DNA of 64,000 nt from Pseudarthrobacter enclensis (GCF_001457025.1 NZ_KQ758601.1:186001-250000); one strand, 5' to 3'. Counted from the stretch's first letter, positions 23,057 through 31,761 are shown. The notes: a model not told the origin generated them from the sequence alone. Numbers and translations: made by a program.

Positions 23057-23722
23057 ATGTCAGAGTCAGTTGACGGAATCATGGCTGAGCTGGCGGAGCT
23101 GGATGACCCGAAAATGCGCCAGGCCAACCTGAAACGCGGCGATGACCACGGGGTCAACCTGTCGAAGCTCCGGGCCGTAGCCAAACGGCTGAAAACCCAG
23201 CAGGACCTGGCCCGCGCCCTGTGGGCTACCGGGGACACTGCGGCCAGGCTGCTGGCCCTGCTGGTTTGCAGGCCCAAAGACTTCGACAGGGCAGGGCTGG
23301 ACACCATGCTGCGCGAGTCCCGGGCTCCCAAGGTCCATGACTGGCTGGTCAACTATGTGGTCAAGAAGAGCCCGCACGCCGAAGCCCTGCGGGTGGCGTG
23401 GATGGCCGATCCGGACCCTGTGGTGGCCAGCGCGGGATGGGCCCTGACCACCGAACGGATTGCCAAGGACCCGTCGGGGCTGGACCTGCCCGGCCTGTTG
23501 GACACCATCGAGGCGGACCTGAAGACTGCGCCGGACCGGCTGCAGTGGGCCATGAACCACACGCTTGCCCAGATCGGGATCGAGCACCCGGACCAGCGCC
23601 GCCGGGCCATCGACATCGGCGAGCGGCTGGAGGTCCTCAAGGATTACCCCACGCCACCGAACTGCACGTCACCCTTCGCGCCGGTGTGGATCAGGGAGAT
23701 GGTGGGCCGCCGGGAACCGTGA
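23057..23722 (+). CDS. DNA alkylation repair protein, AlkD-like HEAT-repeat family
   Basis: A 221-residue, all-helical protein of the DNA alkylation repair (HEAT-like) family. AlkD glycosylases recognise alkylated bases through stacked helical repeats; here the repeats include LARALWATGDTAARLLALL and VHDWLVNYVVKKSPHAEAL. The C-terminal motif with a Cys (PPNCTSPFAPVWI) is typical of the shorter actinobacterial members. Whether it is a glycosylase is not shown by the sequence. A GGAGG ribosome site precedes ATG 23057. Confidence 0.85.
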   Translation: MSESVDGIMAELAELDDPKMRQANLKRGDDHGVNLSKLRAVAKRLKTQQDLARALWATGDTAARLLALLVCRPKDFDRAGLDTMLRESRAPKVHDWLVNYVVKKSPHAEALRVAWMADPDPVVASAGWALTTERIAKDPSGLDLPGLLDTIEADLKTAPDRLQWAMNHTLAQIGIEHPDQRRRAIDIGERLEVLKDYPTPPNCTSPFAPVWIREMVGRREP

Positions 23723-23737
23723 CAGCCGGGGTGGTGG

Positions 23738-23854
23738 CTACTTCCGCCGCCAGTACTTGCCCCAGTCCACATCCATGGCCCACAGTGCCAGGAGCAGCGC
23801 ATCCATGGTCATGAGTCCGGCCAAGAGGTAGGCCCAACCTGCCATCCAACCCAT
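23738..23854 (-). CDS. Very small membrane protein (38 residues)
   Basis: The peptide starts MGWMAGWAYLLAGLMTMDAL, has one hydrophobic segment (residues 5-28), rich in Trp and Met, and ends in a charged WGKYWRRK tail, so it should be a single-pass membrane peptide. AGGAG six bases before ATG 23854 supports translation from here rather than from the longer frame starting at 23935. It is convergent with the AlkD-like gene. Function unknown. Confidence 0.6.
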   Translation of the reverse strand: MGWMAGWAYLLAGLMTMDALLLALWAMDVDWGKYWRRK

Positions 23855-23907
23855 AGCAATCTCCTGACTGTATCCCCCAGCCAATCGATTGCTCCCCAGT
23901 GTGGCAT

Positions 23908-24384
23908 CTAAACCGCCGCGACGGAACGCCCCCAACCCACAGTCTTAAAAAGGGCTTCGAAGCGGTGGTGCGCCTCTGTTTCGAGCTTGAGCCTGCGGGT
24001 CAGCTTCTCCACCTGCTGCGACATCTCGTCGCCCACCGGCAGGCGGTCCCCCGGCCAGTTCCAGACGTCCCGGGACTCGCCCAATGCAGCGGCGAGTTCA
24101 CGGGCCGCCGCCCGCACCTTGCGGGAATGGATGTACAGCCGCAGGAGTGCGTGGGTCTTGGCAACGCCGGCCTCCACGACTTCCCGCACAATCAGGTCCA
24201 GCCCCACGCCGTGGACGGCTGCACTCCCGGCCTGGGATGCGGGCTGCGCCTGCTCCCGTGACGCGGGGTTGGCCGCTGCCGTGCCCGTGGCCTCCTCCGC
24301 GCACGTGGTCTCATCCCTGCGCGCGGCCTTCCCCAGGCTCTTGGCCCGTCCCATGCTCTTGGTGCGCCTTTTGGTGTGTCCCAT
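23908..24384 (-). CDS. Hypothetical protein, charged N-terminus
   Basis: A 158-residue product with a Lys/Arg-rich first 25 residues, an Ala/Ser/Thr-rich linker to about residue 55, then a helical domain containing GVGLDLIVREVVEAGVAK and a C-terminal coiled-coil-like segment (EMSQQVEKLTRRLKLE). I do not recognise the family. It lies 53 bp upstream of the small membrane peptide gene on the same strand. Confidence 0.6.
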   Translation of the reverse strand: MGHTKRRTKSMGRAKSLGKAARRDETTCAEEATGTAAANPASREQAQPASQAGSAAVHGVGLDLIVREVVEAGVAKTHALLRLYIHSRKVRAAARELAAALGESRDVWNWPGDRLPVGDEMSQQVEKLTRRLKLETEAHHRFEALFKTVGWGRSVAAV

Positions 24385-24672
24385 GGATTCCCCGCTATCC
24401 CGCCGGCTGTGCTGCTTCGGCGGGGACCGCCGTCGTCCCCTGCTGTCCGGAAGCTGTTGCCTTCCTTCGATGGTGGCGGGCCACCCTCAATGTCCGGGCA
24501 AGCGGATCCCAAGATTTCCGCAAGATCCCCGCGGCACCTGCAAACGGCACCCCCGCCGGCGGAGCACGACGCCTGCACGGCAGCCGAAGAAGCGCCGTGA
24601 ACAGCGGTTTTGTTGGAAACTGTGAAGCCCTAAGACATGCCCTGTCCGCCTTAATACGGTAGAAGTAGAGCT

Positions 24673-25785
24673 ATGGTCTCTCCCTCCGAAGTGCGTCGTG
24701 CCGTTGTCATTGAGGATGACCCGGACATCCGCGGCCTGCTGGTCCGCGTGCTCACCAAGCAGGGCTTCGACGTGACCGAAGCGGGCGCAGGCCTTCCGGG
24801 AGTGGAGGAAGTCCGGAACAGGCAGCCGGACCTGGTCACGCTGGACCTGAACCTGCCGGACCTTGACGGCCTGGAAGTCTGCAAGCTGCTCAGGGAGTTC
24901 TCCGACGCGTTCATCGTCATGCTGACCGCCCGCGCCGACGAGCTGGACAAGCTGACCGGCCTGGACAACGGCGCCGACGAATACATCAGCAAGCCGTTCA
25001 GCCCGCGCGAGCTCCAGTCCCGCATCAACGCCCTGTTCCGCCGGCGCCCCTCCCCTGCCGCGGACTCGGCCGCACGCAGCGAACTCCAGCGCGCCACCGA
25101 GGTGCAGCAGAGCCTCCTGCCCAAGGAGGACATCCGGGTTGACGGCTATGACGTCGCCGGCATGTTCCGCCCGTCCCGCAGCGTGGGCGGGGACTTCTAT
25201 GACTGGTACCAGACCCCGGACGGCCTGCACCTGACCTTTGCCGACGCGATGGGCAAGGGCATGGGTGCTGCCCTGATCGCCGCCACCGTCCGCGCCGTCA
25301 TGCGCTCCACCGGGCGCCGCCAGGACCTGGACGGAGCCTTCGCGTCCGCGAGCAAGGCCATCGCCACGGACCTGGACTCCTCCAACTCCTTCGTCACCCT
25401 GTTCCACGCCCGGCTGGACGCGGCGTCGGGAACGGTCAGCTACGTCGATGCCGGCCACGGACTGGCACTGCACATCGGGGCAGACGGGACGGCACACCGG
25501 CTGCCGTCCGGCGGACCGCCCGTTGGGGCGTGGGCGGGATCCGAATGGCCGCAGTCCGGCCTCGAACTGGCCCCCGGCGACTCCCTCGTGGTGGTCAGCG
25601 ACGGCGTGCTCGATGTCTTCGACTCCGTGGAAGATTTCACCGAAGCCGTCCGCCGCACCACCCAGGCCGAAGCCTCGGCACAGGGAGCCAGCAGCGCCAT
25701 CCTGTCCCTTGCGCCGGCGGAAACAGCGGAGGATGACGTGACGGTGGTTGTGGTCCGCAGGCTCCCGCAGGAGGTGGCGGCATGA
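24673..25785 (+). CDS. Response regulator with PP2C (SpoIIE/RsbU-type) phosphatase output
   Basis: The 370-residue protein joins a receiver domain (1-122: acidic pair D15/D16, phosphoacceptor D58 in TLDLNLPDLDG, T85, K107 in SKPFSP) to a short coiled linker (132-150) and a PP2C-type serine phosphatase domain (155-366) with metal-binding Asp in VGGDFYD (D174), FADAMGKGMGAAL (D191), VSDGVLD and EDDVTVVV. Phosphorylation of the receiver should control dephosphorylation of a STAS antagonist, here the product of 27751-28083. It is the first gene of a four-gene operon and overlaps the next by ATGA. The ribosome site before ATG 24673 is weak. Confidence 0.93.
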   Translation: MVSPSEVRRAVVIEDDPDIRGLLVRVLTKQGFDVTEAGAGLPGVEEVRNRQPDLVTLDLNLPDLDGLEVCKLLREFSDAFIVMLTARADELDKLTGLDNGADEYISKPFSPRELQSRINALFRRRPSPAADSAARSELQRATEVQQSLLPKEDIRVDGYDVAGMFRPSRSVGGDFYDWYQTPDGLHLTFADAMGKGMGAALIAATVRAVMRSTGRRQDLDGAFASASKAIATDLDSSNSFVTLFHARLDAASGTVSYVDAGHGLALHIGADGTAHRLPSGGPPVGAWAGSEWPQSGLELAPGDSLVVVSDGVLDVFDSVEDFTEAVRRTTQAEASAQGASSAILSLAPAETAEDDVTVVVVRRLPQEVAA

Positions 25786-27761
25786 CGCGTTTCTGGACCC
25801 GCCTGGTGGTGGTGCTGACCATCATCACGGGCGTGAACTACATTGCCTGGCGCTGGCTCGCGTCCCTCAACTGGGATGCCTGGTGGATTGCGCTGCCGCT
25901 GGTCATCGCCGAAACCTACAGCCTGATTGACGTCATGCTCTTCGGCATGACGGTGTGGAACCTGAAGATCCGCAAAGGCGCCCCGGAACCGCCGGCGGAC
26001 GCCACCGTGGACGTCTTCATCACCACGTACAACGAGGACCTGGACATGGTGCTCACCACGGCGCTGGCCGCCCAAAAGATCAGGCATCCGCACAGTACCT
26101 GGATCCTGGACGACGGCGCCCGTCCCGAACTCAAGGCCCTCGCCGAAAAGCACGGGCTCGGCTACGTCACGCGCAGCGAGGACTGGACCAAGGACCTGCC
26201 CCGCCATGCCAAGGCCGGCAACCTCAACAACGCACTCATGCAGACGGACGGCGAGTTCCTGCTGATCCTGGACGCCGACCAGATCCCGGAACCGGACATC
26301 CTGGAAAAGACGCTGGGCTACTTCAACAACCGCAGGGTGGCCCTGGTCCAGACCCCGCAGTACTTCAGCAACGTCCCCGCCGACGACCCCCTGGGCAGCC
26401 AGGCACCCCTGTTCTACGGCCCCATCCAGCAGGGCAAGGACGGCTGGAACGCCGCGTTTTTCTGCGGCTCCAACGCCATCCTGCGCCGTGAAGCACTGAT
26501 GCAGCTGGGCCTGGTGGGCTACGTGAAGGAAACCGAGAAGAGCATCCGCCGCGCCCTGGCTGCCTCCCGTCAGGCCATCCGGCAGGCGCGCAAGTCCACG
26601 GACATGGACTCGCCGCTGGTGGCCCAGGTCCTCGACGAGGTGGAAGCAGCCACCGTCGAGGCCCAGCAGGAGCTCGACGCCGGCATGGCGCTGAGCGAGA
26701 TCACCTACCGGGTGCGCCGCCGCGTGGACACCGCCGTGCAGACCCTGGTGCAGGCCGACGTCGAAGCCCTGCAGTCCGACCTTGAGGAAATCGCGGCCAT
26801 GGAACTCGCCCATGTGGGCGAGGCCGGTGTGCCGGTGGTGGCCGACGACGCCGTGCAGCGCATGTCCGCCCGTGACTGGTCCCCGCTGGGCGCTCTCGAA
26901 TCCGTCCAGGCGGTCCTGGACGCCCTCTCCGTGGAACGCAACGACGAGGCCCAGCCGGTCATGCCGCTGGCCACCATCTCCGTCACCGAGGACATGGCCA
27001 CCGCCATGCGCATGCACGCCATGGGCTGGCAGAGCGTCTACCACCACGAAATCCTGGCCTACGGACTGGCCCCGGAAGACCTGAAGACCATGCTCACCCA
27101 GCGGCTCCGCTGGGCCCAGGGCACCATCCAGGTGCTGCTCCGCGAGAACCCGCTGGTGCAGAAGGGCCTCAAGATCGGCCAGCGGCTGATGTACTTCGCC
27201 ACCATGTGGACCTACCTGAGCGGCTTCGCTGCCGTCATCTACTTCGCGGCCCCCATCATCTACCTGCTGCTGGGCATCCTGCCGGTCACCAGCCTCAGCT
27301 GGGACTTCTTCATCCGGTTCATCCCGTTCATGGTGGTCAACCAGCTGCTCTTCGCGGTGGCCGGCCGCGGCATCCCCACGTGGCGCGGCCAGCAGTACAG
27401 CCTGGCGCTGTTCCCCACCTGGATCAAGGCGTGCACGACGGCGGCCCGCAACGTCTGGTTCGGACGTCCCCTGGGGTTTGCCGTCACGCCCAAGGCGCGG
27501 CAGAGCGGCGGACCCAGCTGGAGCCTCATCCAGCCCCAGATCGTGGTGTCCATCCTGCTCGCCGTGGCCGCCGTAGTCGGCATCATCCGGCTGGCCACGG
27601 GCCTGGCCGAACCGCTGGGCACCCTGGTGAACGTCGCCTGGGTGATCTTCGACCTGGTGGTCATGAGCATCCTGGTCCGCGCCGTGCTCTACAAGGGGTA
27701 CGAACCGCCGGCAGAACCCGCAGATCCTGCACCGACAGAGAGGAAACCCGATGGAGTTTAG
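25782..27761 (+). CDS. Cellulose-synthase-like family 2 glycosyltransferase with a large insert
   Basis: A 659-residue processive membrane glycosyltransferase. After two N-terminal membrane helices come DDG (110-112), DAD (164-166), FFCGSNAILRREAL (226-239), TED (402-404) and QRLRW (440-444), the D,D,D,QxxRW set of cellulose and beta-glucan synthases, then about five C-terminal membrane helices. It should polymerise a sugar nucleotide and export the chain. In BcsA-like enzymes FFCGS and TED are separated by only about 20-30 residues; here about 150 extra residues (roughly 245-398), charged and helical, are inserted. There is no PilZ domain. It is embedded in a partner-switching operon, overlapping both neighbours. 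Confidence 0.92.
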   Translation: MTRFWTRLVVVLTIITGVNYIAWRWLASLNWDAWWIALPLVIAETYSLIDVMLFGMTVWNLKIRKGAPEPPADATVDVFITTYNEDLDMVLTTALAAQKIRHPHSTWILDDGARPELKALAEKHGLGYVTRSEDWTKDLPRHAKAGNLNNALMQTDGEFLLILDADQIPEPDILEKTLGYFNNRRVALVQTPQYFSNVPADDPLGSQAPLFYGPIQQGKDGWNAAFFCGSNAILRREALMQLGLVGYVKETEKSIRRALAASRQAIRQARKSTDMDSPLVAQVLDEVEAATVEAQQELDAGMALSEITYRVRRRVDTAVQTLVQADVEALQSDLEEIAAMELAHVGEAGVPVVADDAVQRMSARDWSPLGALESVQAVLDALSVERNDEAQPVMPLATISVTEDMATAMRMHAMGWQSVYHHEILAYGLAPEDLKTMLTQRLRWAQGTIQVLLRENPLVQKGLKIGQRLMYFATMWTYLSGFAAVIYFAAPIIYLLLGILPVTSLSWDFFIRFIPFMVVNQLLFAVAGRGIPTWRGQQYSLALFPTWIKACTTAARNVWFGRPLGFAVTPKARQSGGPSWSLIQPQIVVSILLAVAAVVGIIRLATGLAEPLGTLVNVAWVIFDLVVMSILVRAVLYKGYEPPAEPADPAPTERKPDGV

Positions 27762-28083
27762 CTATGAGGTCAAGGACTCATACGCGGAAGTGAAGGCGGA
27801 CGGCCGGCTGAACATGGTGTCCGCCCCCAAGCTGCGCGAGTTCGTCACTGACGTGATCGCCGGCGGATCCAACCGGATCGTGGTGAACCTCGAAAACACC
27901 GCTTTCATGGATTCCTCCGGACTGGGCGCACTGATCGGCTGCCTCAAGGCGGCCCGCCACGCCGGCGGTGACCTCCGGATCGCGGCGGTGCAGCCGCAGG
28001 TGAAGATGGTCCTCCAGCTCACCAGCATGGACAAGGTCCTCACCGCTTACACCTCCGCCGAAGAGGCCTTCAGCAATGACTGA
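27751..28083 (+). CDS. STAS-domain anti-sigma factor antagonist
   Basis: A 110-residue single STAS domain of the SpoIIAA/RsbV type. The phosphorylatable serine lies in the conserved DSSGLG motif (residues 54-59). The unphosphorylated form would bind the kinase encoded next, and the phosphatase at 24673 would reverse phosphorylation. Its ATG lies inside the glycosyltransferase gene (11-base overlap), and it overlaps the kinase gene by 8 bases. Confidence 0.93.
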   Translation: MEFSYEVKDSYAEVKADGRLNMVSAPKLREFVTDVIAGGSNRIVVNLENTAFMDSSGLGALIGCLKAARHAGGDLRIAAVQPQVKMVLQLTSMDKVLTAYTSAEEAFSND

Positions 28084-28501
28084 GATCCTCGCCTCGCGCA
28101 GCTTCAGGGGACTTGCCGCGGACGATGCCATCAACGCCGTCCACAATGATCTCGACAGCCTGTGGCGGGACGTTCCGTTCGTCTCCGACATGGACCAGAT
28201 GACGTTCACCACCGCGGTCATCGAATCGGCGTCGAACATTGTCCAGCACGCCGAGCCGGCAGCGGGCGAGCCCGTGGAGCTGGGCGTGGACATCACCGTG
28301 CAGCCCACGCTGCTGCAGGCACGCGTCAGCGCCTACAACGCCAAGCCGCCGTTCGGGCCCATGGAACCGGCCACGCCCGGAGAAGACGCGGAGTCGGGCC
28401 GCGGCCTGGCGCTGATCGAGGCGCTGGTCACCACGGTTACGTTCGAGCGCCAGGACGGCACCAACACCTGGGTGTTGTCCCGGACGTCATCCCAGGACTG
28501 A
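28076..28501 (+). CDS. RsbW/SpoIIAB-like ATP-binding serine kinase (anti-sigma type)
   Basis: A 141-residue GHKL-fold protein. The N box is ESASNIVQHA (E50, N54) and the last glycine box is ESGRGLALIEAL. The Asp of the DxGxG box is not evident: the segment reads SAYNAKPPFG, with Asn where Asp is expected, so ATP hydrolysis may be altered. In known systems such a kinase binds and phosphorylates the STAS protein and sequesters a sigma factor, but no sigma factor gene is nearby. It ends 15 bases inside the convergent histidine kinase gene. Confidence 0.88.
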   Translation: MTEILASRSFRGLAADDAINAVHNDLDSLWRDVPFVSDMDQMTFTTAVIESASNIVQHAEPAAGEPVELGVDITVQPTLLQARVSAYNAKPPFGPMEPATPGEDAESGRGLALIEALVTTVTFERQDGTNTWVLSRTSSQD

Positions 28502-29731
28502 AAGCTCCCGGGCGCCGGGGAAAAGGACCGAGACGGTGGTTCCCCCGCCCGGTGTTGCGCTGATGGCCAGCGCACTGCCGTGCGCCTGGGCAATCCGCTG
28601 GCAGGTGGCCAGGCCCAGCCCGGTGCCCGGCCCGTCGCCTGGCCGCTTCAGCCGGACCAGCGGTTCCACGGCGCGCTGCCTGTCCGCCGGGGTGATGCCC
28701 TTGCCGTTGTCCGCCACGTGGACGGTGACGCCCTGGGGGCAGGTGGCAGCTGTTACGGCCACCTCGAGCGGCCTCTCCGGCGAGCGGTAGTTCAGGGAAT
28801 TGGCCAGCAGGTTCTGCAGGAGGGTCCGCAGCTGTGCCCGGTCCGCGAATACGGCGGCGTCCTCGCAGAGGATCCCGCTTCCCAGCCCCAGGTCCACGCC
28901 CAGGTCCTGGGCGGCCTCGGCGGTGACGGCCAGCAGTGACACCGTTTCGGGTGCCAGCTCACCGTCGGCGCGGGAGTAGTTCAGCACGTCGTCGAGCGTG
29001 CCGAGCATCCGCCGCCCGCCGGTGCCGATCAGGCCCAAGTACTCCACCACCGGGTGGTCCTGCGGGATGCCGGGATCGTCCTCGGCCAGTTCAACGTATC
29101 CCAGGATCGTGGTCAGCGGCGTGCGGAGGTCGTGGCTTACCCGCCCGGCGAACTCGGACAGCATGGCGTTGCTGCGCTGGAGTTCCGCCATGGCCCGGTC
29201 AAGCTGCAGGGTTTTGTGCTGCAGCTCGAACAGTTCCACCACCTGCTGTGCCAGCACTTCCACCAGCTCCATCTGTTCGGGGCCGGGCATCCCTGCACGG
29301 TCCGAGAAGACACACAACGTGCCAAGGATCAGGCCGGTGGATGCCCTCAGCGGCACCGAGGCGTAGAAGCGGACATCGGCAATCTCGCCCGTCACAAACG
29401 GGTTGGCTGCAAAGCGGGGGTCCTGGGACGCATCCGGCACCAGGGTGGTTCCCGGTGTGAGGAACACCGAGGCACACATCGAGTCTTCCCGGGAGCAGAC
29501 GTCCGGTTCGATCCCGGAGGCAGCCACCTGCAGCTGCCGGTCGGAAGTGATGATGTTGACGACGCTGTACGGCACCCCGCACAGCGAGGCGGCGACGCGG
29601 ACCAGGTTGTTGAGCGCACTTTGCGCCTGGCGGTCCAGCAGCGTGGGAAGGGTCCCGTCCACCTCCGGCAGCAGTCCGTACTGCTGCAGGCCGTGGTCGC
29701 GGTCCGTTTCCTGATCGGTCAGCATTTGCAT
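28487..29731 (-). CDS. GAF-domain sensor histidine kinase
   Basis: A 414-residue soluble kinase with an N-terminal GAF domain (about 35-170), a HisKA dimerisation helix with the phosphorylated His200 in RVSHDLRTPL, and a HATPase domain (about 300-410: NLLANSLNYRS, VADNGKGI, GTGLGLATCQRI). The fold lacks membrane segments, so the signal is cytoplasmic. It is convergent with the partner-switching operon, and the 3' ends overlap. It is the nearest candidate to phosphorylate the receiver of the PP2C protein at 24673. ATG 29731 has only a weak GGGA upstream; a second Met is two codons later. Confidence 0.9.
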   Translation of the reverse strand: MQMLTDQETDRDHGLQQYGLLPEVDGTLPTLLDRQAQSALNNLVRVAASLCGVPYSVVNIITSDRQLQVAASGIEPDVCSREDSMCASVFLTPGTTLVPDASQDPRFAANPFVTGEIADVRFYASVPLRASTGLILGTLCVFSDRAGMPGPEQMELVEVLAQQVVELFELQHKTLQLDRAMAELQRSNAMLSEFAGRVSHDLRTPLTTILGYVELAEDDPGIPQDHPVVEYLGLIGTGGRRMLGTLDDVLNYSRADGELAPETVSLLAVTAEAAQDLGVDLGLGSGILCEDAAVFADRAQLRTLLQNLLANSLNYRSPERPLEVAVTAATCPQGVTVHVADNGKGITPADRQRAVEPLVRLKRPGDGPGTGLGLATCQRIAQAHGSALAISATPGGGTTVSVLFPGARELSVLG

Positions 29732-29834
29732 AGCGTCCCGTCCATATTCTTTTTGACTCCCCAGTCTCAGTCACAGGGCTCCAGGACCCTTTAGCGTGAT
29801 GATACCGAACGGCCGGCACGGCTGTTGTAGTCTC

Positions 29835-29863
29835 TTGACACCGGACGCGTCCTGCCCTTGAAT
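29835..29863 (+). promoter_or_regulatory. Promoter of the uraD operon
   Basis: TTGACA (29835-29840), a 17-base spacer and TTGAAT (29858-29863). As at hyi, the first operator begins directly after the -10 hexamer. Confidence 0.65.
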
Positions 29864-29864
29864 A

Positions 29865-29901
29865 ATTACGTATGCTGAAATAACAGTTCCATGATGCGGA
29901 A
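29865..29901. promoter_or_regulatory. Tandem IclR-type operators upstream of uraD
   Basis: ATTACGTATGCTGAA (29865-29879) and TTCCATGATGCGGAA (29887-29901) have centres 22 bases apart. The second matches TTCCACAAAGCGGAA of the hyi promoter at 11 of 15 positions, including both outer TTCC/GGAA arms. This suggests one regulon and autoregulation of the IclR gene located downstream. Confidence 0.65.
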
Positions 29902-30009
29902 GCCCCATGACCGGACCTACAGTCCGGCCGTGAAAAGGGTGCCGGGCAGTCCGGCCTCCGCATAGCCGTCACCATGGATGCCAGCATTGTCACCGAGGAA
30001 CCAGCCAGC

Positions 30010-30507
30010 ATGAAGCTCGCCGAATTCAACAGTGCGGACCCCGCCACCGCGGCGGATACCCTTCGACCCTGCATAGACGTCACCCGCTGGGTGGATGCCG
30101 TCGCCGGCGCCCGCCCGTTCACCAGCAGGGACGCCCTCCTGTCCTTCGCGGCCGCCGCCGCAGATCCGTTCACTCCCACCGAGGTGGAATCCGCCATGGC
30201 GCACCATCCCCGGATCGGGGAACGGCCGACGGCGGGCACGGCCGAGGCGTCCATGTCCCGGTCCGAACAGGCCGGGGTGGATCCCGCCGATGCCGCGGCA
30301 GCGGAGGCACTGGCCCGCGGCAACCGCGACTACGAAGAGAAGTTCGGGCGCGTCTTCCTGATCCGCGCGGCGGGCCGGACCGCACCCGAAATCCTGCAGG
30401 CACTGAACACCCGCCTTGCCCACACCCCTGCGGAAGAAGACACCATCGTCGCCCAGCAGCTCCGCGAAATTGCCGTACTCCGGCTTGAAGGACTGATCAC
30501 CGAATGA
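30010..30507 (+). CDS. uraD: 2-oxo-4-hydroxy-4-carboxy-5-ureidoimidazoline (OHCU) decarboxylase
   Basis: A 165-residue helical enzyme that decarboxylates OHCU to S-allantoin in urate degradation. The catalytic His and substrate residues lie in HHPRIGER, followed by the SRSEQAG segment and the C-terminal REIAVLRLEGL typical of the family. The start at 30010 is preferred because GAGGAA lies nine bases upstream; an in-frame ATG at 29974 has none. It overlaps uraH by ATGA, and both act sequentially after urate oxidase, which is not in the window. Confidence 0.93.
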   Translation: MKLAEFNSADPATAADTLRPCIDVTRWVDAVAGARPFTSRDALLSFAAAAADPFTPTEVESAMAHHPRIGERPTAGTAEASMSRSEQAGVDPADAAAAEALARGNRDYEEKFGRVFLIRAAGRTAPEILQALNTRLAHTPAEEDTIVAQQLREIAVLRLEGLITE

Positions 30508-30842
30508 GCGTTTCCCACGTCACCACCCACATCCTTGACACCGGCGCCGGGCGTCCGGCGGCGGGTGTCGCCGTCGTACTCTTCGCGAACGACGCCGGCA
30601 CCTGGCGTGAGCTTGCGGCCTCCACTACCGACGCGGACGGCCGCGCAAAGGACCTGGGCCCGGAGCAGCTGGAGCCTGGCCAGTACAAACTGAACTTCGC
30701 GACGGGCACGTACTACGCCGGCCTGCAGACGGCCACCTTCTTTCCGGAAGTGGACCTGGTCTTTGAAGTGTCCGGCCCCGAGCACTACCACGTTCCCCTC
30801 CTGCTCAGCCCCTTTGCCTACTCCACGTACCGCGGCAGCTGA
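30504..30842 (+). CDS. uraH: 5-hydroxyisourate hydrolase
   Basis: A 112-residue transthyretin-like protein that hydrolyses 5-hydroxyisourate to OHCU, the substrate of UraD. The first signature SHVTTHILDTGAGRPAAGV and the C-terminal YRGS, which contributes to the active site, are both intact. It is translationally coupled to uraD and followed by the IclR gene after about 97 bp. Confidence 0.95.
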   Translation: MSVSHVTTHILDTGAGRPAAGVAVVLFANDAGTWRELAASTTDADGRAKDLGPEQLEPGQYKLNFATGTYYAGLQTATFFPEVDLVFEVSGPEHYHVPLLLSPFAYSTYRGS

Positions 30843-30938
30843 CCGCCGCATGTCCGGCCCCGCGGGGCACCATGTGACGGCTGCCCCGGGGTCCGCGATT
30901 GCGGTTAAGTGGCACCCCGCGGCATAGGATCAGGAAGT

Positions 30939-31748
30939 ATGGCTTCTAAAAACGACCCGGAACCCGACGCCGAGGCCGAGGGCGCCCAATCCGGCGGAGT
31001 GCAGTCCGTGGAGCGCGCACTGACGGTCTTGGAGATCCTGGCCCGTGAAGGCAGCGCCGGCGTCAGTGAGATCGCCGAGGAAATGGGGATCCACAAATCC
31101 ACCGTCTCCCGGCTGATGGGCTCACTGGTCAGCCGCGACATGGTGCAGCAGAACAGCGACCGCGGGAAGTACCAGCTGGGCTTTGGCATCCTCCGGCTGG
31201 CCAGCGTGATTCCCGGCCGCCTCAGCCTGGTCCATGAAGCCCGGCCGGTCCTGGAAAGCCTCGCCGAGGAGTTCAAGGAAACCGTCAACCTGGCAGTCCT
31301 CCGCTCCAACTACGCGGTGAACGTGGACCAGGCCATGGGCCCCTCCACCCTGGCCACCTACGACTGGGTAGGCAGCCTGACTCCGCTGCACGCCACCTCC
31401 AGCGGCAAGATCCTGCTCGCAGCCCTGAGCACGGACGAGCGCGACCGCATCCTGAAGGAAACCGGCCTTCCGCCCCGCACCTCCCGCACCATCACGGACC
31501 GGAAGGAACTGGACCGGCAACTCCTCGACGCTGCCGGCAAGGGCTTTGCGATCGTCCGGGAAGAGTTCGAGATCGGACTCAACGCCATTGCCGTACCGGT
31601 CTTCAACCACCAGGGAAACGTCGTGGGTGCGGTGAGCATCTCCGGCCCGGCTTTCCGGTTCGAGCCGGAAAAGATTCCCGGCCTGGTGGAATCGCTCAAG
31701 GAAGCGGGACTGCAGGTCAGCGCAAACATGGGCTACGCCCGGCGCTGA
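30939..31748 (+). CDS. IclR family transcriptional regulator
   Basis: A 269-residue IclR protein with an N-terminal winged helix (about 20-85: VERALTVLEILAREG...VSEIAEEMGIHKSTVSRLM) and a C-terminal effector domain with the HATSSGKILLAAL motif. The ATG at 30939 has AGGA upstream; a GTG ten codons earlier is less likely. Its place behind uraD-uraH and the matching operators at hyi and uraD suggest an AllR-like repressor that senses an allantoin/glyoxylate intermediate. This is inference from context. A strong palindrome after the stop may end the transcript before the BCCT gene. Confidence 0.9.
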   Translation: MASKNDPEPDAEAEGAQSGGVQSVERALTVLEILAREGSAGVSEIAEEMGIHKSTVSRLMGSLVSRDMVQQNSDRGKYQLGFGILRLASVIPGRLSLVHEARPVLESLAEEFKETVNLAVLRSNYAVNVDQAMGPSTLATYDWVGSLTPLHATSSGKILLAALSTDERDRILKETGLPPRTSRTITDRKELDRQLLDAAGKGFAIVREEFEIGLNAIAVPVFNHQGNVVGAVSISGPAFRFEPEKIPGLVESLKEAGLQVSANMGYARR

Positions 31749-31761
31749 CAGCTGCAGCACC

